NCBI GenBank assembly: GCA_030840185.1
Contig: JAUZFY010000257.1
Span: 1-14,449, forward strand
Direction of reading: 5' to 3'
Origin: Microbacteriaceae bacterium
Lineage (GTDB): Bacteria; Actinomycetota; Actinomycetes; Actinomycetales; Microbacteriaceae
Length of the DNA stretch: 14,449 nt
Below are positions 6,463 to 13,646 of the stretch, piece after piece. The position numbers and the translations under genes were made by a program. A model generated the notes under the pieces. It made no database searches. It was not told the DNA's origin and saw nothing but the letters and a program-made list of their open reading frames with translations. The first letter of the stretch is position 1. Every line of letters starts with the position of its first letter.

Positions 6463-6903
6463 TCAGCCGAGCTGTCGATTGATCGCGTCGAGGGCCAGGA
6501 GGTAGGAGGTGAATCCGAAGCCGGCGATGACGCCGGTCGCGACCCCCGAAATCACGCTGGTGTGGCGGAATTCCTCCCGGGTGTGCGGGTTGGAGAGGTG
6601 CACCTCAACGAGGATGAGCCCGGCCTTCGTCACCAGCGCCGCGGCGTCGCGAAGCGCGTACGAGTAGTGAGTGAATGCCGCCGGGTTCAGGATGACGGGA
6701 CTACCGGTGTCGACCGCCTCGTACAGCCAGCCGATGAGTTCGGCCTCGTCGTTGGTCTGCCGAACGTCGATCCGGTGACCGGGCGGGGCCTCGGCTTCGA
6801 GCGCGACGGCGAGGTCCTCGAGAGTGCCGGTTCCGTAGACATCCGGCTCCCGACTGCCGAGTCGCCCGAGGTTCGGACCGTTCAGAACGAGGATGCTCAC
6901 CAT
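6463..6903 (-). CDS. aroQ: 3-dehydroquinate dehydratase, type II
   Basis: Removes water from 3-dehydroquinate to give 3-dehydroshikimate, third step of the shikimate pathway. The 146-residue length fits the dodecameric type II enzyme. Active-site marks are NGPNLGRLGSREPDVYG (residues 8-24; catalytic Tyr23 and Arg18 in the flexible lid), ILNPAAFTHYS (71-81, Asn73), and EVHLSN (100-105, catalytic His102), with Arg113 following in REEFR. The ATG at 6901-6903 lies 8 nt after a TAGGCT -10-like element, with no convincing Shine-Dalgarno, so the message is probably almost leaderless. It is separated from aroB by two unrelated genes, and heads aroQ-efp-nusB. Confidence 0.96.
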   Translation of the reverse strand: MVSILVLNGPNLGRLGSREPDVYGTGTLEDLAVALEAEAPPGHRIDVRQTNDEAELIGWLYEAVDTGSPVILNPAAFTHYSYALRDAAALVTKAGLILVEVHLSNPHTREEFRHTSVISGVATGVIAGFGFTSYLLALDAINRQLG

Positions 6904-6911
6904 GATTCTCG

Positions 6912-6917
6912 AGCCTA
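6912..6917 (-). promoter_or_regulatory. Candidate -10 element for aroQ-efp-nusB
   Basis: The sense sequence TAGGCT (TANNNT) lies 8 nt before the aroQ ATG, giving a predicted leader of only one or two bases. It shares GCTAGG with the element before the neighbouring dehydrogenase gene. No -35 consensus was recognised. Confidence 0.45.
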
Positions 6918-6952
6918 GCGCTCGACGAGGCGGCGCCAGTGGTCGTCTGCCG

Positions 6953-7756
6953 CTACGGTGCGCCGAATCCGCCGTCCGACTTGATCAGCTGTCCGGTGAT
7001 CCATTCGCCGTCGGCGGAGAGCAGGAATGACACGAGCGCCGCGGTGTCGCGGGGCGTGCCGAGCCGCCCAGCTGGAGTGGCCTCCCGCAGCGCCTCGCGC
7101 ACCTCGTCCGCCATCCAGCCGGTGTCGACCGGGCCTGGGTTCACGAGGTTGGCGGTGACTCCGAGCGGCGCGAGCTCCCGCGCCGCGGCGAAGATCACGC
7201 GGTCGAGCGCTCCCTTGCTCGCCCCGTAGGCGACCTCGTCGTGAATCGCATCGCTCGTCAGTGCGACGATGCGGCCGCCGTTTCCCAGCAAGCCGTCGCC
7301 AACCAAGCCGTCGCTACCCGAACCACCATTGTCGAAGCGGCGCGCGAATTCGCGCACGAGCAGCCAGCTTCCGCGGGCGTTCACCGCGAGGTGCCGATCG
7401 AAGCTCTCGACGGTCGTGGTCAGAATTCCGGCGTTGACGCTCTCGGCGTGACTGAGCACAATGGCGCGCACCGGCCCGAGGGTTTCTGCCGCGTCGAAGA
7501 GCTCGGCCGCCGCGTCGACTGCGGCAAGGTCGACGTCGACGGCCACGGTGCGCGCGCCGAGCCCGCGCAGTTCGCGTTCGATCTCCTGCACGTCCGGCGC
7601 GGCCCTCGGCAACGCATTGACCCGTTCGTCGTAGGCGGCCGAATGGCCGAACGCGATATCCCAGCCGTCGCGGGCGAGTCGCCCGGCAATTCCGTAGGCT
7701 ATGCCGACCCGGCGGCCGACACCGGTAACCAGGGCGACCGGGCGTTGGTTCGTCAT
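6953..7756 (-). CDS. Short-chain dehydrogenase/reductase (SDR)
   Basis: Predicted cytosolic NAD(P)H-dependent oxidoreductase with a Rossmann fold; the substrate is unknown. The 267-residue product has the nucleotide-binding TGVGRRVGIAYG (11-22), DVDL (74-77), Asn126 in LAVNARG, Ser168 in ALTSD, and the catalytic YGASK with Tyr177 and Lys181, then VNPGPVDTG (206-213). The usual NNAG motif is replaced by LSHAES (101-106). Two arginines in the first glycine motif suggest NADP(H) preference, which is an inference. Residues 143-160 are a Gly-rich insertion containing a duplicated pentapeptide encoded by a 15-nt tandem repeat. The ATG start is supported by a -10-like element exactly 6 nt upstream. 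It lies between aroB and aroQ but has no obvious shikimate role; AroE is encoded elsewhere in the window. Confidence 0.88.
   Translation of the reverse strand: MTNQRPVALVTGVGRRVGIAYGIAGRLARDGWDIAFGHSAAYDERVNALPRAAPDVQEIERELRGLGARTVAVDVDLAAVDAAAELFDAAETLGPVRAIVLSHAESVNAGILTTTVESFDRHLAVNARGSWLLVREFARRFDNGGSGSDGLVGDGLLGNGGRIVALTSDAIHDEVAYGASKGALDRVIFAAARELAPLGVTANLVNPGPVDTGWMADEVREALREATPAGRLGTPRDTAALVSFLLSADGEWITGQLIKSDGGFGAP
7289..7314. repeat. 15-nt-period tandem duplication inside the SDR gene
   Basis: CAAGCCGTCGC occurs at 7289-7299 and 7304-7314, with related bases between, so the unit is 15 nt. It encodes two successive DGL(V/L)G-type pentapeptides in a Gly-rich loop between the fourth and fifth strands of the fold. 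The reading frame is kept. Confidence 0.75.
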
Positions 7757-7762
7757 CCGACG

Positions 7763-7771
7763 AACCTAGCA
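7763..7771 (-). promoter_or_regulatory. Extended -10 element for the SDR gene (leaderless)
   Basis: The sense sequence TGCTAGGTT fits the extended pattern TGNTANNNT. The hexamer ends 6 nt before the ATG, so transcription would begin at or next to the start codon. No Shine-Dalgarno is present. The 18 bases through the ATG match those of the upstream 118-aa gene at 15 positions. Confidence 0.6.
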
Positions 7772-7807
7772 GCGCCGGCCGAGCACCTCGTAAGCCGGGC
7801 CCGACGC

Positions 7808-8164
7808 TTAGGCGCCGGCGAACGGGCGGAGCCGGTCCGGCACGGGGAAAGGCAACAGGTACTCCACCATGGGAACATCGATTGCGCCCCCGTCGTCCTT
7901 TTTGACTCGAATTGCGTCCGGTGACAGCTCGGTGATGCGCACGCGGAGCCAACTACCGTCGTCGATGAGCAGCTCGAACGGATCCGCGAGATACCCGATC
8001 CCGGCCGACTCGAGGGTCTCCTCGGCGGCGAGCCATTCGACCGATCCCGTCAGCGACCGACCGAGTAGGTCGACAACGACGAAGCCGTCGGAGTCCGGTC
8101 GCATCCACCCAAGCAGTTCACCATCACCGCGACGGTGCTCGATCCAGTCAGTAGGAACAGACAT
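7808..8164 (-). CDS. Unrecognised 118-residue acidic protein
   Basis: I do not recognise a named family. The product has no signal peptide or membrane segment and looks cytosolic and beta-rich. It starts SVPTDWIEHRRGDGELLGWMRP and alternates short hydrophobic strands (GFVVVDLLG, FELLID, LRVRITEL, AIRVKK) with acidic turns, ending in EYLLPFPVPDRLRPF. A real gene is supported by the ATG at 8162-8164 with an extended -10 exactly 6 nt before it, normal codon use for the region (third positions G/C-rich), and neat placement between aroB and the SDR gene. I have a weak memory of similar small proteins beside aroB in Microbacteriaceae, which would make it a lineage-conserved hypothetical. The gap to the SDR start is 51 nt. 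No function is proposed. Confidence 0.78.
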   Translation of the reverse strand: MSVPTDWIEHRRGDGELLGWMRPDSDGFVVVDLLGRSLTGSVEWLAAEETLESAGIGYLADPFELLIDDGSWLRVRITELSPDAIRVKKDDGGAIDVPMVEYLLPFPVPDRLRPFAGA

Positions 8165-8170
8165 CCGTCG

Positions 8171-8179
8171 AGACTAGCA
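8171..8179 (-). promoter_or_regulatory. Extended -10 element for the 118-aa gene (leaderless)
   Basis: The sense sequence TGCTAGTCT fits TGNTANNNT. The hexamer ends exactly 6 nt before the ATG, the spacing seen for leaderless actinobacterial transcripts, and there is no Shine-Dalgarno. No -35 consensus lies 17 nt upstream, as is common with extended -10 promoters. Confidence 0.6.
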
Positions 8180-8180
8180 A

Positions 8181-8198
8181 CAGCGCGCCAGAGCGCTG
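8181..8198 (-). terminator. Small hairpin after aroB, possible weak terminator
   Basis: CAGCGC (8181-8186) and GCGCTG (8193-8198) form a perfect 6-bp stem with a 6-nt loop, starting about 20 nt after the aroB stop. On the transcribed strand the hairpin is followed by UUGCUAGUC, not a U-tract. It could slow or end the long aro operon just before the promoter of the 118-aa gene; the evidence is only the symmetry and position. Confidence 0.3.
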
Positions 8199-8219
8199 AG
8201 GACCGGGTCGAGAGACGTC

Positions 8220-9293
8220 TCAGGCGCCGATCTCCTGGTACGCGGCGAAGAGCAGACTCTCGTCCGGGCCGGTCAGCACGGTCGGCCGCGCGATGTCATC
8301 GAGCACGATGAAACGCAACATGCTCCCCCGCGCCTTCTTGTCCCGCTTCATCACCGAGAGCAGAGTCTGCCAGCGGCCGACCGGGTAGGAAACGGGAAGC
8401 TGCAGCGAGGTCAGGATGCTGCGGTGCCGGTCGACGACCTCGTCGGAGAGCCGACCGGTGAGCCGCGCAAGTTCCGCGGCGTAGACCATCCCGATCGCGA
8501 CCGCCGCGCCGTGCCGCCACTGGAACCGCTCGGCGTATTCGACCGCGTGTCCGAGGGTGTGCCCGTAGTTGAGGATCTCCCGAACGCCGAGTTCGGTGAA
8601 GTCCTCGCCGACCACTCTGGCCTTGATGCCGATCGAGAGTTCGACCACGCGGCGGAACTCGTCGCTTCTCGGGTCTGTGGCCGTGTCGACGCCGCGCTCA
8701 ATGATGTCGAGAATCTCGGGTTCGGCGATGAACCCGTACTTGACGACCTCACCGAAGCTCGCGAGGATCTCCATCTGGCTGAGCCCCTCGAGGGTGTCGA
8801 GATCGACGACGACACCGCCGGGGGCATGGAACGCCCCGACGAGGTTCTTGCCTTCGTTGGTGTTGATTCCGGTCTTGCCGCCGATCGAGGCGTCAACCAT
8901 GCCGAGCAGAGTGGTCGGCACGTTGATCAGACGGATGCCTCGCAGCCAGGTGGCCGCGACGAAGCCGGCGAGGTCGGTCACCGCGCCGCCGCCGAAGCCG
9001 ATCACCACGTCGGTCCGGGTGAAGTCGGCTTGCCCGAGCACCTGCCAGCAGAACGCCGCGACCTCGACCCGCTTGCCGGTCTCGGCATCCGGAATTTCGG
9101 CGAGCAGCACCTCGAAGTCCGAGGAGAGCGACTCGCGCAGCGCCTCGGCTCGCGCGCCGAGCGTCGCCGGGTGCACAATGAGCACTTTGCGGGCCTTCGA
9201 TCCGATCAGTTCCGGAAGCGATCCGAGGATGTCGCGGCCGACGAGCACGTCGTACGGCTGCCGCCCGGGGACGGTGATGGTCGTCGTGCTCAT
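8220..9293 (-). CDS. aroB: 3-dehydroquinate synthase
   Basis: Converts DAHP to 3-dehydroquinate, second step of the shikimate pathway, using NAD+ and a divalent metal. The 357-residue product shows the NAD-binding IGFGGGAVTDLAGFVAATW (98-116), VPTTLLGMVDASIGGKTGIN (125-144), and the metal ligands Glu182 (FGEVVKYG), His245 in NYGHTLGHA, and His261 in QWRHGAAVAIGM. The C-terminal DKKARG stretch is also typical. The ATG overlaps the aroK stop by 4 nt (ATGA) and has GGAGGG 6 nt upstream. It is the last gene of the alaS-to-aroB operon; a hairpin and a new promoter follow. Confidence 0.97.
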   Translation of the reverse strand: MSTTTITVPGRQPYDVLVGRDILGSLPELIGSKARKVLIVHPATLGARAEALRESLSSDFEVLLAEIPDAETGKRVEVAAFCWQVLGQADFTRTDVVIGFGGGAVTDLAGFVAATWLRGIRLINVPTTLLGMVDASIGGKTGINTNEGKNLVGAFHAPGGVVVDLDTLEGLSQMEILASFGEVVKYGFIAEPEILDIIERGVDTATDPRSDEFRRVVELSIGIKARVVGEDFTELGVREILNYGHTLGHAVEYAERFQWRHGAAVAIGMVYAAELARLTGRLSDEVVDRHRSILTSLQLPVSYPVGRWQTLLSVMKRDKKARGSMLRFIVLDDIARPTVLTGPDESLLFAAYQEIGA

Positions 9294-9814
9294 TCGGTGC
9301 CCTCCGCGGGTGTCTCTTCGGTGATCCAGGCCGCCAGTTCGTTAGCGACGTGATCGATTGGTCGATTGGAGGTGTCCCAGGCCCGCGTTGCCAGTCGTTC
9401 GTAGATCTCACGCCGACCCTCGACGAGTTTCGACCAGCCTTCGATGCCGCTCACGAGCGGCCGACTCGACCCGAGGATACGAGAGGCCACCGCCTCCTCG
9501 CTCACCGTGATGAGAGCCACCCGCAGTGACGCCAGGTCACGCTGGGTGTCGAGGTTGACTATCGCGCCGCCGCCAAGCGCGACGACCGCGCGCTCGGCAA
9601 GGGCACGGCTGACCTCGGCGCGTTCGAGTTCGCGGTAGTGGGCCTCGCCGTACGACCGGAAGATCTCGGGGATGGCGCCGTACCGGGCCACGATCCGGCG
9701 ATCTGTGTCGACGAACGGAACCTTGAGCAATCTGGCGACGCGCTTACCCAGCCGGGTCTTTCCCGCCGCCGGTGGGCCAATCAGAACGAGGTACGGCTGC
9801 GCCTCGGCGGTCAT
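9290..9814 (-). CDS. aroK: Shikimate kinase
   Basis: Phosphorylates shikimate at the 3-hydroxyl with ATP, fifth step of the pathway. The 174-residue length is normal for the small NMP-kinase fold. Marks are Walker A GPPAAGKT (13-20), the shikimate-binding DTD (36-38), YRELE with Arg61, the Walker-B-like GGGA (81-84), and the lid SSRPL with Arg118. The ATG at 9812-9814 overlaps the aroC stop by 4 nt (ATGA), and the homology begins there; the much longer open frame upstream merely runs through aroC out of frame. Glycine positions of Walker A are partly Ala (PPAAGKT), still within the GxxxxGK[ST] rule. The gene is between aroC and aroB, which rules out gluconate kinase on context. Confidence 0.95.
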   Translation of the reverse strand: MTAEAQPYLVLIGPPAAGKTRLGKRVARLLKVPFVDTDRRIVARYGAIPEIFRSYGEAHYRELERAEVSRALAERAVVALGGGAIVNLDTQRDLASLRVALITVSEEAVASRILGSSRPLVSGIEGWSKLVEGRREIYERLATRAWDTSNRPIDHVANELAAWITEETPAEGTE

Positions 9815-11025
9815 GTGCCGAGTTGCGGGTCGGACGCAGGCGAAGTCGCGAGGTTGGTGGGGATGGCGTCGAGGTAGCCCTGCAGGTTGCGGCTCGTCTC
9901 GGTGAGCGAGTCTCCGCCGAATTTCTCGAGCACTGCGTTCGCGAGCACGAGAGCGACCATCGCCTCGGCGACGACCCCGGCGGCGGGAACGGCGCACACG
10001 TCGGAGCGTTGATGGTGCGCCTCGGCAACCGCCGAGGTCGCGACATCCACCGTGCGCAGCGCGCGCGGAACGGTCGAAATCGGTTTCATCGCTGCCCGCA
10101 CTCGCAGCACTGTTCCCGTGCTCATTCCGCCCTCCGTGCCCCCGGCACGGTCCGAGGAACGCGTGATTCCGGCCTCGGTCTGGAACAGCTCGTCGTGCGC
10201 CTCGGATCCGCGACGGGTCGCGGTGGTGAAGCCGTCCCCCACCTCGACGCCCTTGATCGCCTGGATGCCCATGAGCGCCCCGGCGAGCTGGGAGTCGAGT
10301 CGACGGTCCCAATGCGTGTAGGAGCCGAGCCCTGGTGGAACACCGTAGGCGAGCACCTCGACGACCCCGCCGAGGGTATCGCCGTCCTCGTGAGCCGCGT
10401 CCACCTCGGCGACCATGAGCCGGGAGGTCGCGTCGTGGAAGCAACGAAGCGGGTCGGCGTCGAGAGCCGCGACATCCCCGATCCCGGGCAGCGCGGAGCC
10501 ATCGGGAACGCGCGCCCCGCCGATCGAGAGGGTGTGCGACACGAGTTGGATGCCGAGTTCGGCCAGGAAGGAGCGGGCGACGGCACCGAGGGCGACGCGC
10601 GCCGCGGTCTCCCGGGCGCTCGCTCGCTCGAGCACGTTGCGCGCCTCGTCGAAACCGTACTTCTGCATGCCGACCAGGTCGGCGTGCCCCGGCCGTGGCC
10701 GCGTCAGTGGCGCCCCTCTCCCCTTCGGTAGCGACTCGAGGTCGACCGGTTCGGCGCTCATCACGTCGACCCAGCGCGGCCACTCGGTGTTGCCGATGCG
10801 GAGCGCGATGGGGCTGCCCATGGTCAGGCCGAAGCGCACGCCGCCGCTGATGGTCAGCGCGTCCTGTTCGAATTTCTGCCGGGACCCGCGACCGTAACCG
10901 AGCGTGCGGCGGTGCAGATCGGCCTGGATCGCGGCCATCGAGACGGGCACGCCTGCCGGCAATCCCTCGAGGATCGCGACCAGTTCCGGTCCGTGTGATT
11001 CTCCTGCGGTCAACCATCGAAGCAT
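9811..11025 (-). CDS. aroC: Chorismate synthase
   Basis: Eliminates phosphate from EPSP to give chorismate, the branch point for Phe, Tyr, Trp, folate and quinones; needs reduced FMN. The 404-residue product has the flavin-binding AGESHGP (His11), [12 protein letters not shown] (44-55), [15 protein letters not shown] (109-123, catalytic-region His114), [13 protein letters not shown] (133-145), [10 protein letters not shown] (295-304) and [16 protein letters not shown] (337-352). The ATG at 11023-11025 has GGGAGG 9 nt upstream and lies 31 nt after aroE. Its stop overlaps the aroK ATG by 4 nt. EPSP synthase (aroA) itself is not in this window. Confidence 0.98.
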   Translation of the reverse strand: MLRWLTAGESHGPELVAILEGLPAGVPVSMAAIQADLHRRTLGYGRGSRQKFEQDALTISGGVRFGLTMGSPIALRIGNTEWPRWVDVMSAEPVDLESLPKGRGAPLTRPRPGHADLVGMQKYGFDEARNVLERASARETAARVALGAVARSFLAELGIQLVSHTLSIGGARVPDGSALPGIGDVAALDADPLRCFHDATSRLMVAEVDAAHEDGDTLGGVVEVLAYGVPPGLGSYTHWDRRLDSQLAGALMGIQAIKGVEVGDGFTTATRRGSEAHDELFQTEAGITRSSDRAGGTEGGMSTGTVLRVRAAMKPISTVPRALRTVDVATSAVAEAHHQRSDVCAVPAAGVVAEAMVALVLANAVLEKFGGDSLTETSRNLQGYLDAIPTNLATSPASDPQLGT

Positions 11026-11056
11026 AAGAAGAATCCTCCCACAGGCAACGCCCGAG

Positions 11057-11896
11057 TCAGTTCGGGAGGCCCACAGCCCGCCTCATCGCCGCGAGCACGC
11101 CGCCCTCCGCCGGGAGGGCCTGCAGCGGGTCGCCGCCCACGAAGATTCGCACCTGGACGAGTGCCTGGTTCACCAGCATTTCGATGCCGGGCACGACTGT
11201 TCCCCCCGCCTCGAGCCAGTCTGCGGCGAGCGGAGAGGGCCATGGGTCATACGCCACGTCGAGCAGCGCCGCGGACGATCTCATTTTGACGCTGAAACGG
11301 TATCTGTGCTCGGCGCCGCCCGGGAGGGTGCTGACCACCACATCCGGCACTATCCCATCTTCGATGCCGTGTGGGTCTGCACCCTGAACGTCGACGCCGA
11401 GTATGTCGCCGATCTCGATGAGCCGCAGGATGTTGCCAGGCGAGCGACCGGACACGACGACGCGGCGGGCTCCGAGCTGAGCGAGGGCAACGAGGGCGGA
11501 GGCCGCGGTCGCCCCAGCGCCGAGGATTCGCGCTATCGAGACCGAGCGCACCCCGGCGGAGAGAAAGGAATTGGTGATGCCGACGACGTCGGTGTTGAAT
11601 CCGTGCAGTGTCCGGTGCTCCGCGTCGGAGGCAAAGAGCACGGTGTTCGCCACGCCGGTCAGCGTGGCAAAGTTGTCCACCGCATCGAGGAGGGGCATCA
11701 CATCCCGCTTGAGCGGCATGGTGAGCGAGAGGCCGCGCCAGTCCGACGTGCGCGACCCGATGAAGTCGATAAGCCCATCGGCCGCCATCTCGATCGGCTC
11801 ATACTCCCAGTCGAGGCCGAGCACCCCGTACGCCGCCCGATGCAGCGCCGGAGACTGCGAGTGTGCGATTGGCGAACCAAGCACGGCGAGCTTCAC
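11057..11896 (-). CDS. aroE: Shikimate dehydrogenase
   Basis: Reduces 3-dehydroshikimate to shikimate with NADPH, fourth step of the pathway. With the start chosen here it has 279 residues. Substrate-domain marks are [10 protein letters not shown] (Ser13, Ser15), SLTMPLK with catalytic Lys63, ANTV with Asn84, and GFNTD with Asp103. The nucleotide-binding [14 protein letters not shown] follows, then VSGR and VVSTLP, and GIEMLVNQA near the end. The GTG at 11894-11896 is preferred over the GTG three codons upstream because GGAGGG then sits 8 nt away instead of touching the codon, and [13 protein letters not shown] is the expected beginning. This start shares one base with the mltG stop (TAGTG). 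The SDR gene further along is not a substitute for it. Confidence 0.94.
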   Translation of the reverse strand: MKLAVLGSPIAHSQSPALHRAAYGVLGLDWEYEPIEMAADGLIDFIGSRTSDWRGLSLTMPLKRDVMPLLDAVDNFATLTGVANTVLFASDAEHRTLHGFNTDVVGITNSFLSAGVRSVSIARILGAGATAASALVALAQLGARRVVVSGRSPGNILRLIEIGDILGVDVQGADPHGIEDGIVPDVVVSTLPGGAEHRYRFSVKMRSSAALLDVAYDPWPSPLAADWLEAGGTVVPGIEMLVNQALVQVRIFVGGDPLQALPAEGGVLAAMRRAVGLPN

Positions 11897-13179
11897 TAGT
11901 TGCACCCTCCCGGGTTCGCCTTGAGCCAGGCCGCGAGCTGCGCGGTGGCCGCCTGCTGCTGCGCGAACGTGTCCGAGAATGCGGTTTGGCCGGTCGAGCA
12001 GTTGACGACGACGAAGTACAGCCAGGACCCGTCGGCCGGGTGCAAGGTTGCGTTGATCGCCGCCGCCCCCGGATTGGAAATCGGTCCGATCGGCAGGCCG
12101 GGATTCGCGTAGGTGTTGTACGGGTTGCTCGCGTCTGCGCGCTGCGCCGCGGTCGTGTTGATCGAGGTCGATCCCGCTCCGTAGCTCACCGTCGCATCCG
12201 ATTGCAGGTGCATCCCCTGCGCGAGCCGGTTGTCCCAGACCCGCGCCACCTTCAAGAAGTCCGCGGTGGATCCGCCCTCCTTTTGGGTGAGTGCGGCGAG
12301 GGTGAGAACGCGGTGCCGGTCGGCCGGAGCGACGCCCGCGGCATCCAGTTGTTTGAACATCTCGGTGACGAACGTCTGCAGAATCTGGTGAGCGGTCAGT
12401 CCGGGGTCAAGCGAGTAGGTTGCCGGGAACAGGTAGCCCTCGAGGCTCGGCGCCTCGGCCGGCAGCCCGTACGACTTATAGTCGGCCGCCGCCGCCTCAA
12501 GCTGAGCCTGACTGACCCCCGTGCTCTGGCTGACCTTCGCCAGGATCTGGATGATGCCCTTGACCGTGGTCCCCTCGGGGATAGTGACCCGGGTCGACAC
12601 TTTGCTCTTCGGGTCGAGGAGCTTCGCCAGGGCGTCCTTCGCGCTCATGTGTTTTGCAAGTTGGTAGCTACCGGGATGGAAGGTGACCGGCGGATTCTTG
12701 GTGAGCAGGAGTTTGTAGAACGCGGCCGACGTCTTGGTCACGCCGTCGGCGGCCAGTGTCTTGGCAACGTCCGCGCCGGTCTGGCCGTTGGTGATCGTCA
12801 CCACGACCTTCCCGGTCCCAGAGCCCGTGTAGTCGATCGGCGCCGCAATGCCGAGCACTTGCTTGATCTGCGGCTGGAAGTTGACCCACACCGCCGTCGC
12901 GGCGCCACCGAGCACGACGATTATGGCGAGGAGTACCCACAACCAGGTGAGTCTGCGCCTGCGCCTCCTGTTCGGCGGGAGCCCACGGTCGTCGAACTGG
13001 TCCATGGTCGACCGGCGACCGTCCGCCCTGCGCCTTCCGTCATCACGGTGGTGTTGCGGCAGCGCGCGAGCCTCCCGACGAGTTCGAGCCGCCGGCTCTG
13101 CCCCTGCCGGTGAGTCGCTCGATCCGCTGGTCGGGGGTTGGGAGGAGAACAGATCTTCCCAGCTTGGCTCGTCTGCCAC
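11896..13179 (-). CDS. mltG: Endolytic murein transglycosylase MltG (YceG-like)
   Basis: Membrane-anchored enzyme that cleaves nascent glycan strands and so ends peptidoglycan polymerisation. The 427-residue product has a long polar, Arg/Asp-rich cytoplasmic N-terminus (about 1-76), a basic stop NRRRRRRL, one membrane span (79-98), a LysM-like region with VTITNGQTGADVAKTL (127-142), and the YceG catalytic domain. Catalytic marks are SLEGYLFPATY (246-256), the Glu301 in LAALTQKEGG, MHLQSDATVSYG (323-334) and SNPYNTYANPGLPIGPISNPG. The GTG start lies 2 nt after the ruvX stop with a weak ribosome site; the first residues (ADEPSWEDLF) fit actinobacterial relatives as I recall them. The C-terminal Cys426 follows a short Gln/Ala helix. 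Confidence 0.94.
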   Translation of the reverse strand: MADEPSWEDLFSSQPPTSGSSDSPAGAEPAARTRREARALPQHHRDDGRRRADGRRSTMDQFDDRGLPPNRRRRRRLTWLWVLLAIIVVLGGAATAVWVNFQPQIKQVLGIAAPIDYTGSGTGKVVVTITNGQTGADVAKTLAADGVTKTSAAFYKLLLTKNPPVTFHPGSYQLAKHMSAKDALAKLLDPKSKVSTRVTIPEGTTVKGIIQILAKVSQSTGVSQAQLEAAAADYKSYGLPAEAPSLEGYLFPATYSLDPGLTAHQILQTFVTEMFKQLDAAGVAPADRHRVLTLAALTQKEGGSTADFLKVARVWDNRLAQGMHLQSDATVSYGAGSTSINTTAAQRADASNPYNTYANPGLPIGPISNPGAAAINATLHPADGSWLYFVVVNCSTGQTAFSDTFAQQQAATAQLAAWLKANPGGCN

Positions 13180-13181
13180 CG

Positions 13182-13643
13182 TTATCGTCTTTCGTCCGGT
13201 TCGACCACGACACCAGGCGGAATTCCGCGCGAGCGTTCGAGGTCAAGGGCGTGCTGCAGAATTATAACCGCGGCGACTTGGTCCACGACAGCACGCGACC
13301 GCTTGGAGTTGCGGCCGGATGCCTGCAGCGCGCGCGTCGCCGAGACGGTCGAGAGCCGCTCGTCGACCATCCTCACGGGAAGATTCGAGGTGGCGGCCAA
13401 TCGGCTGGCAAACTCGCGGGCGTCCCCCGTCGACGCGGAGTCCTGCCCGGAGAGGGACAGCGGAAGCCCGACGATGATCTCCGTCGCCGATCGCTCACCC
13501 GCCTCACGCAGAATGACCTCCACATCGCCGCTGCCCCGTGGAACGGTCGCGACCGGGGTCGCGAGCAGTCCGTCCCGGTCGCTCGACGCGAGACCGATCC
13601 GCACTTTGCCGACATCGATCCCGAGCCGAACACCCCGACGCAT
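13182..13643 (-). CDS. ruvX: RuvX/YqgF Holliday-junction-resolvase-like nuclease
   Basis: RNase-H-fold protein of the YqgF family, linked to processing of the 5' end of pre-16S rRNA and once proposed as a Holliday-junction resolvase. The 153-residue product has LGIDVGKVRIGLASSD with Asp10, EIIVGLPLSLSG (55-66), VDERLSTVSA with Glu95, and VDQVAAVIIL with Asp121, the presumed acidic active site. The ATG at 13641-13643 has GAGGT 6 nt upstream and lies 3 nt after the alaS stop. Its place between alaS and mltG is the common actinobacterial order and supports the call. Confidence 0.94.
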   Translation of the reverse strand: MRRGVRLGIDVGKVRIGLASSDRDGLLATPVATVPRGSGDVEVILREAGERSATEIIVGLPLSLSGQDSASTGDAREFASRLAATSNLPVRMVDERLSTVSATRALQASGRNSKRSRAVVDQVAAVIILQHALDLERSRGIPPGVVVEPDERR

Positions 13644-13646
13644 TCG

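Noticed and set aside
9290..11017. A 575-residue open frame on the minus strand covering aroC and aroK
   Set aside because: Only the last 174 residues show shikimate-kinase motifs. The upstream part is an out-of-frame reading of aroC, Arg-rich and without any family signal.
11897..11905. Upstream GTG as aroE start (three extra residues)
   Set aside because: The GGAGG motif would touch the start codon, leaving no spacing. The next GTG has ideal spacing and gives the expected N-terminus.
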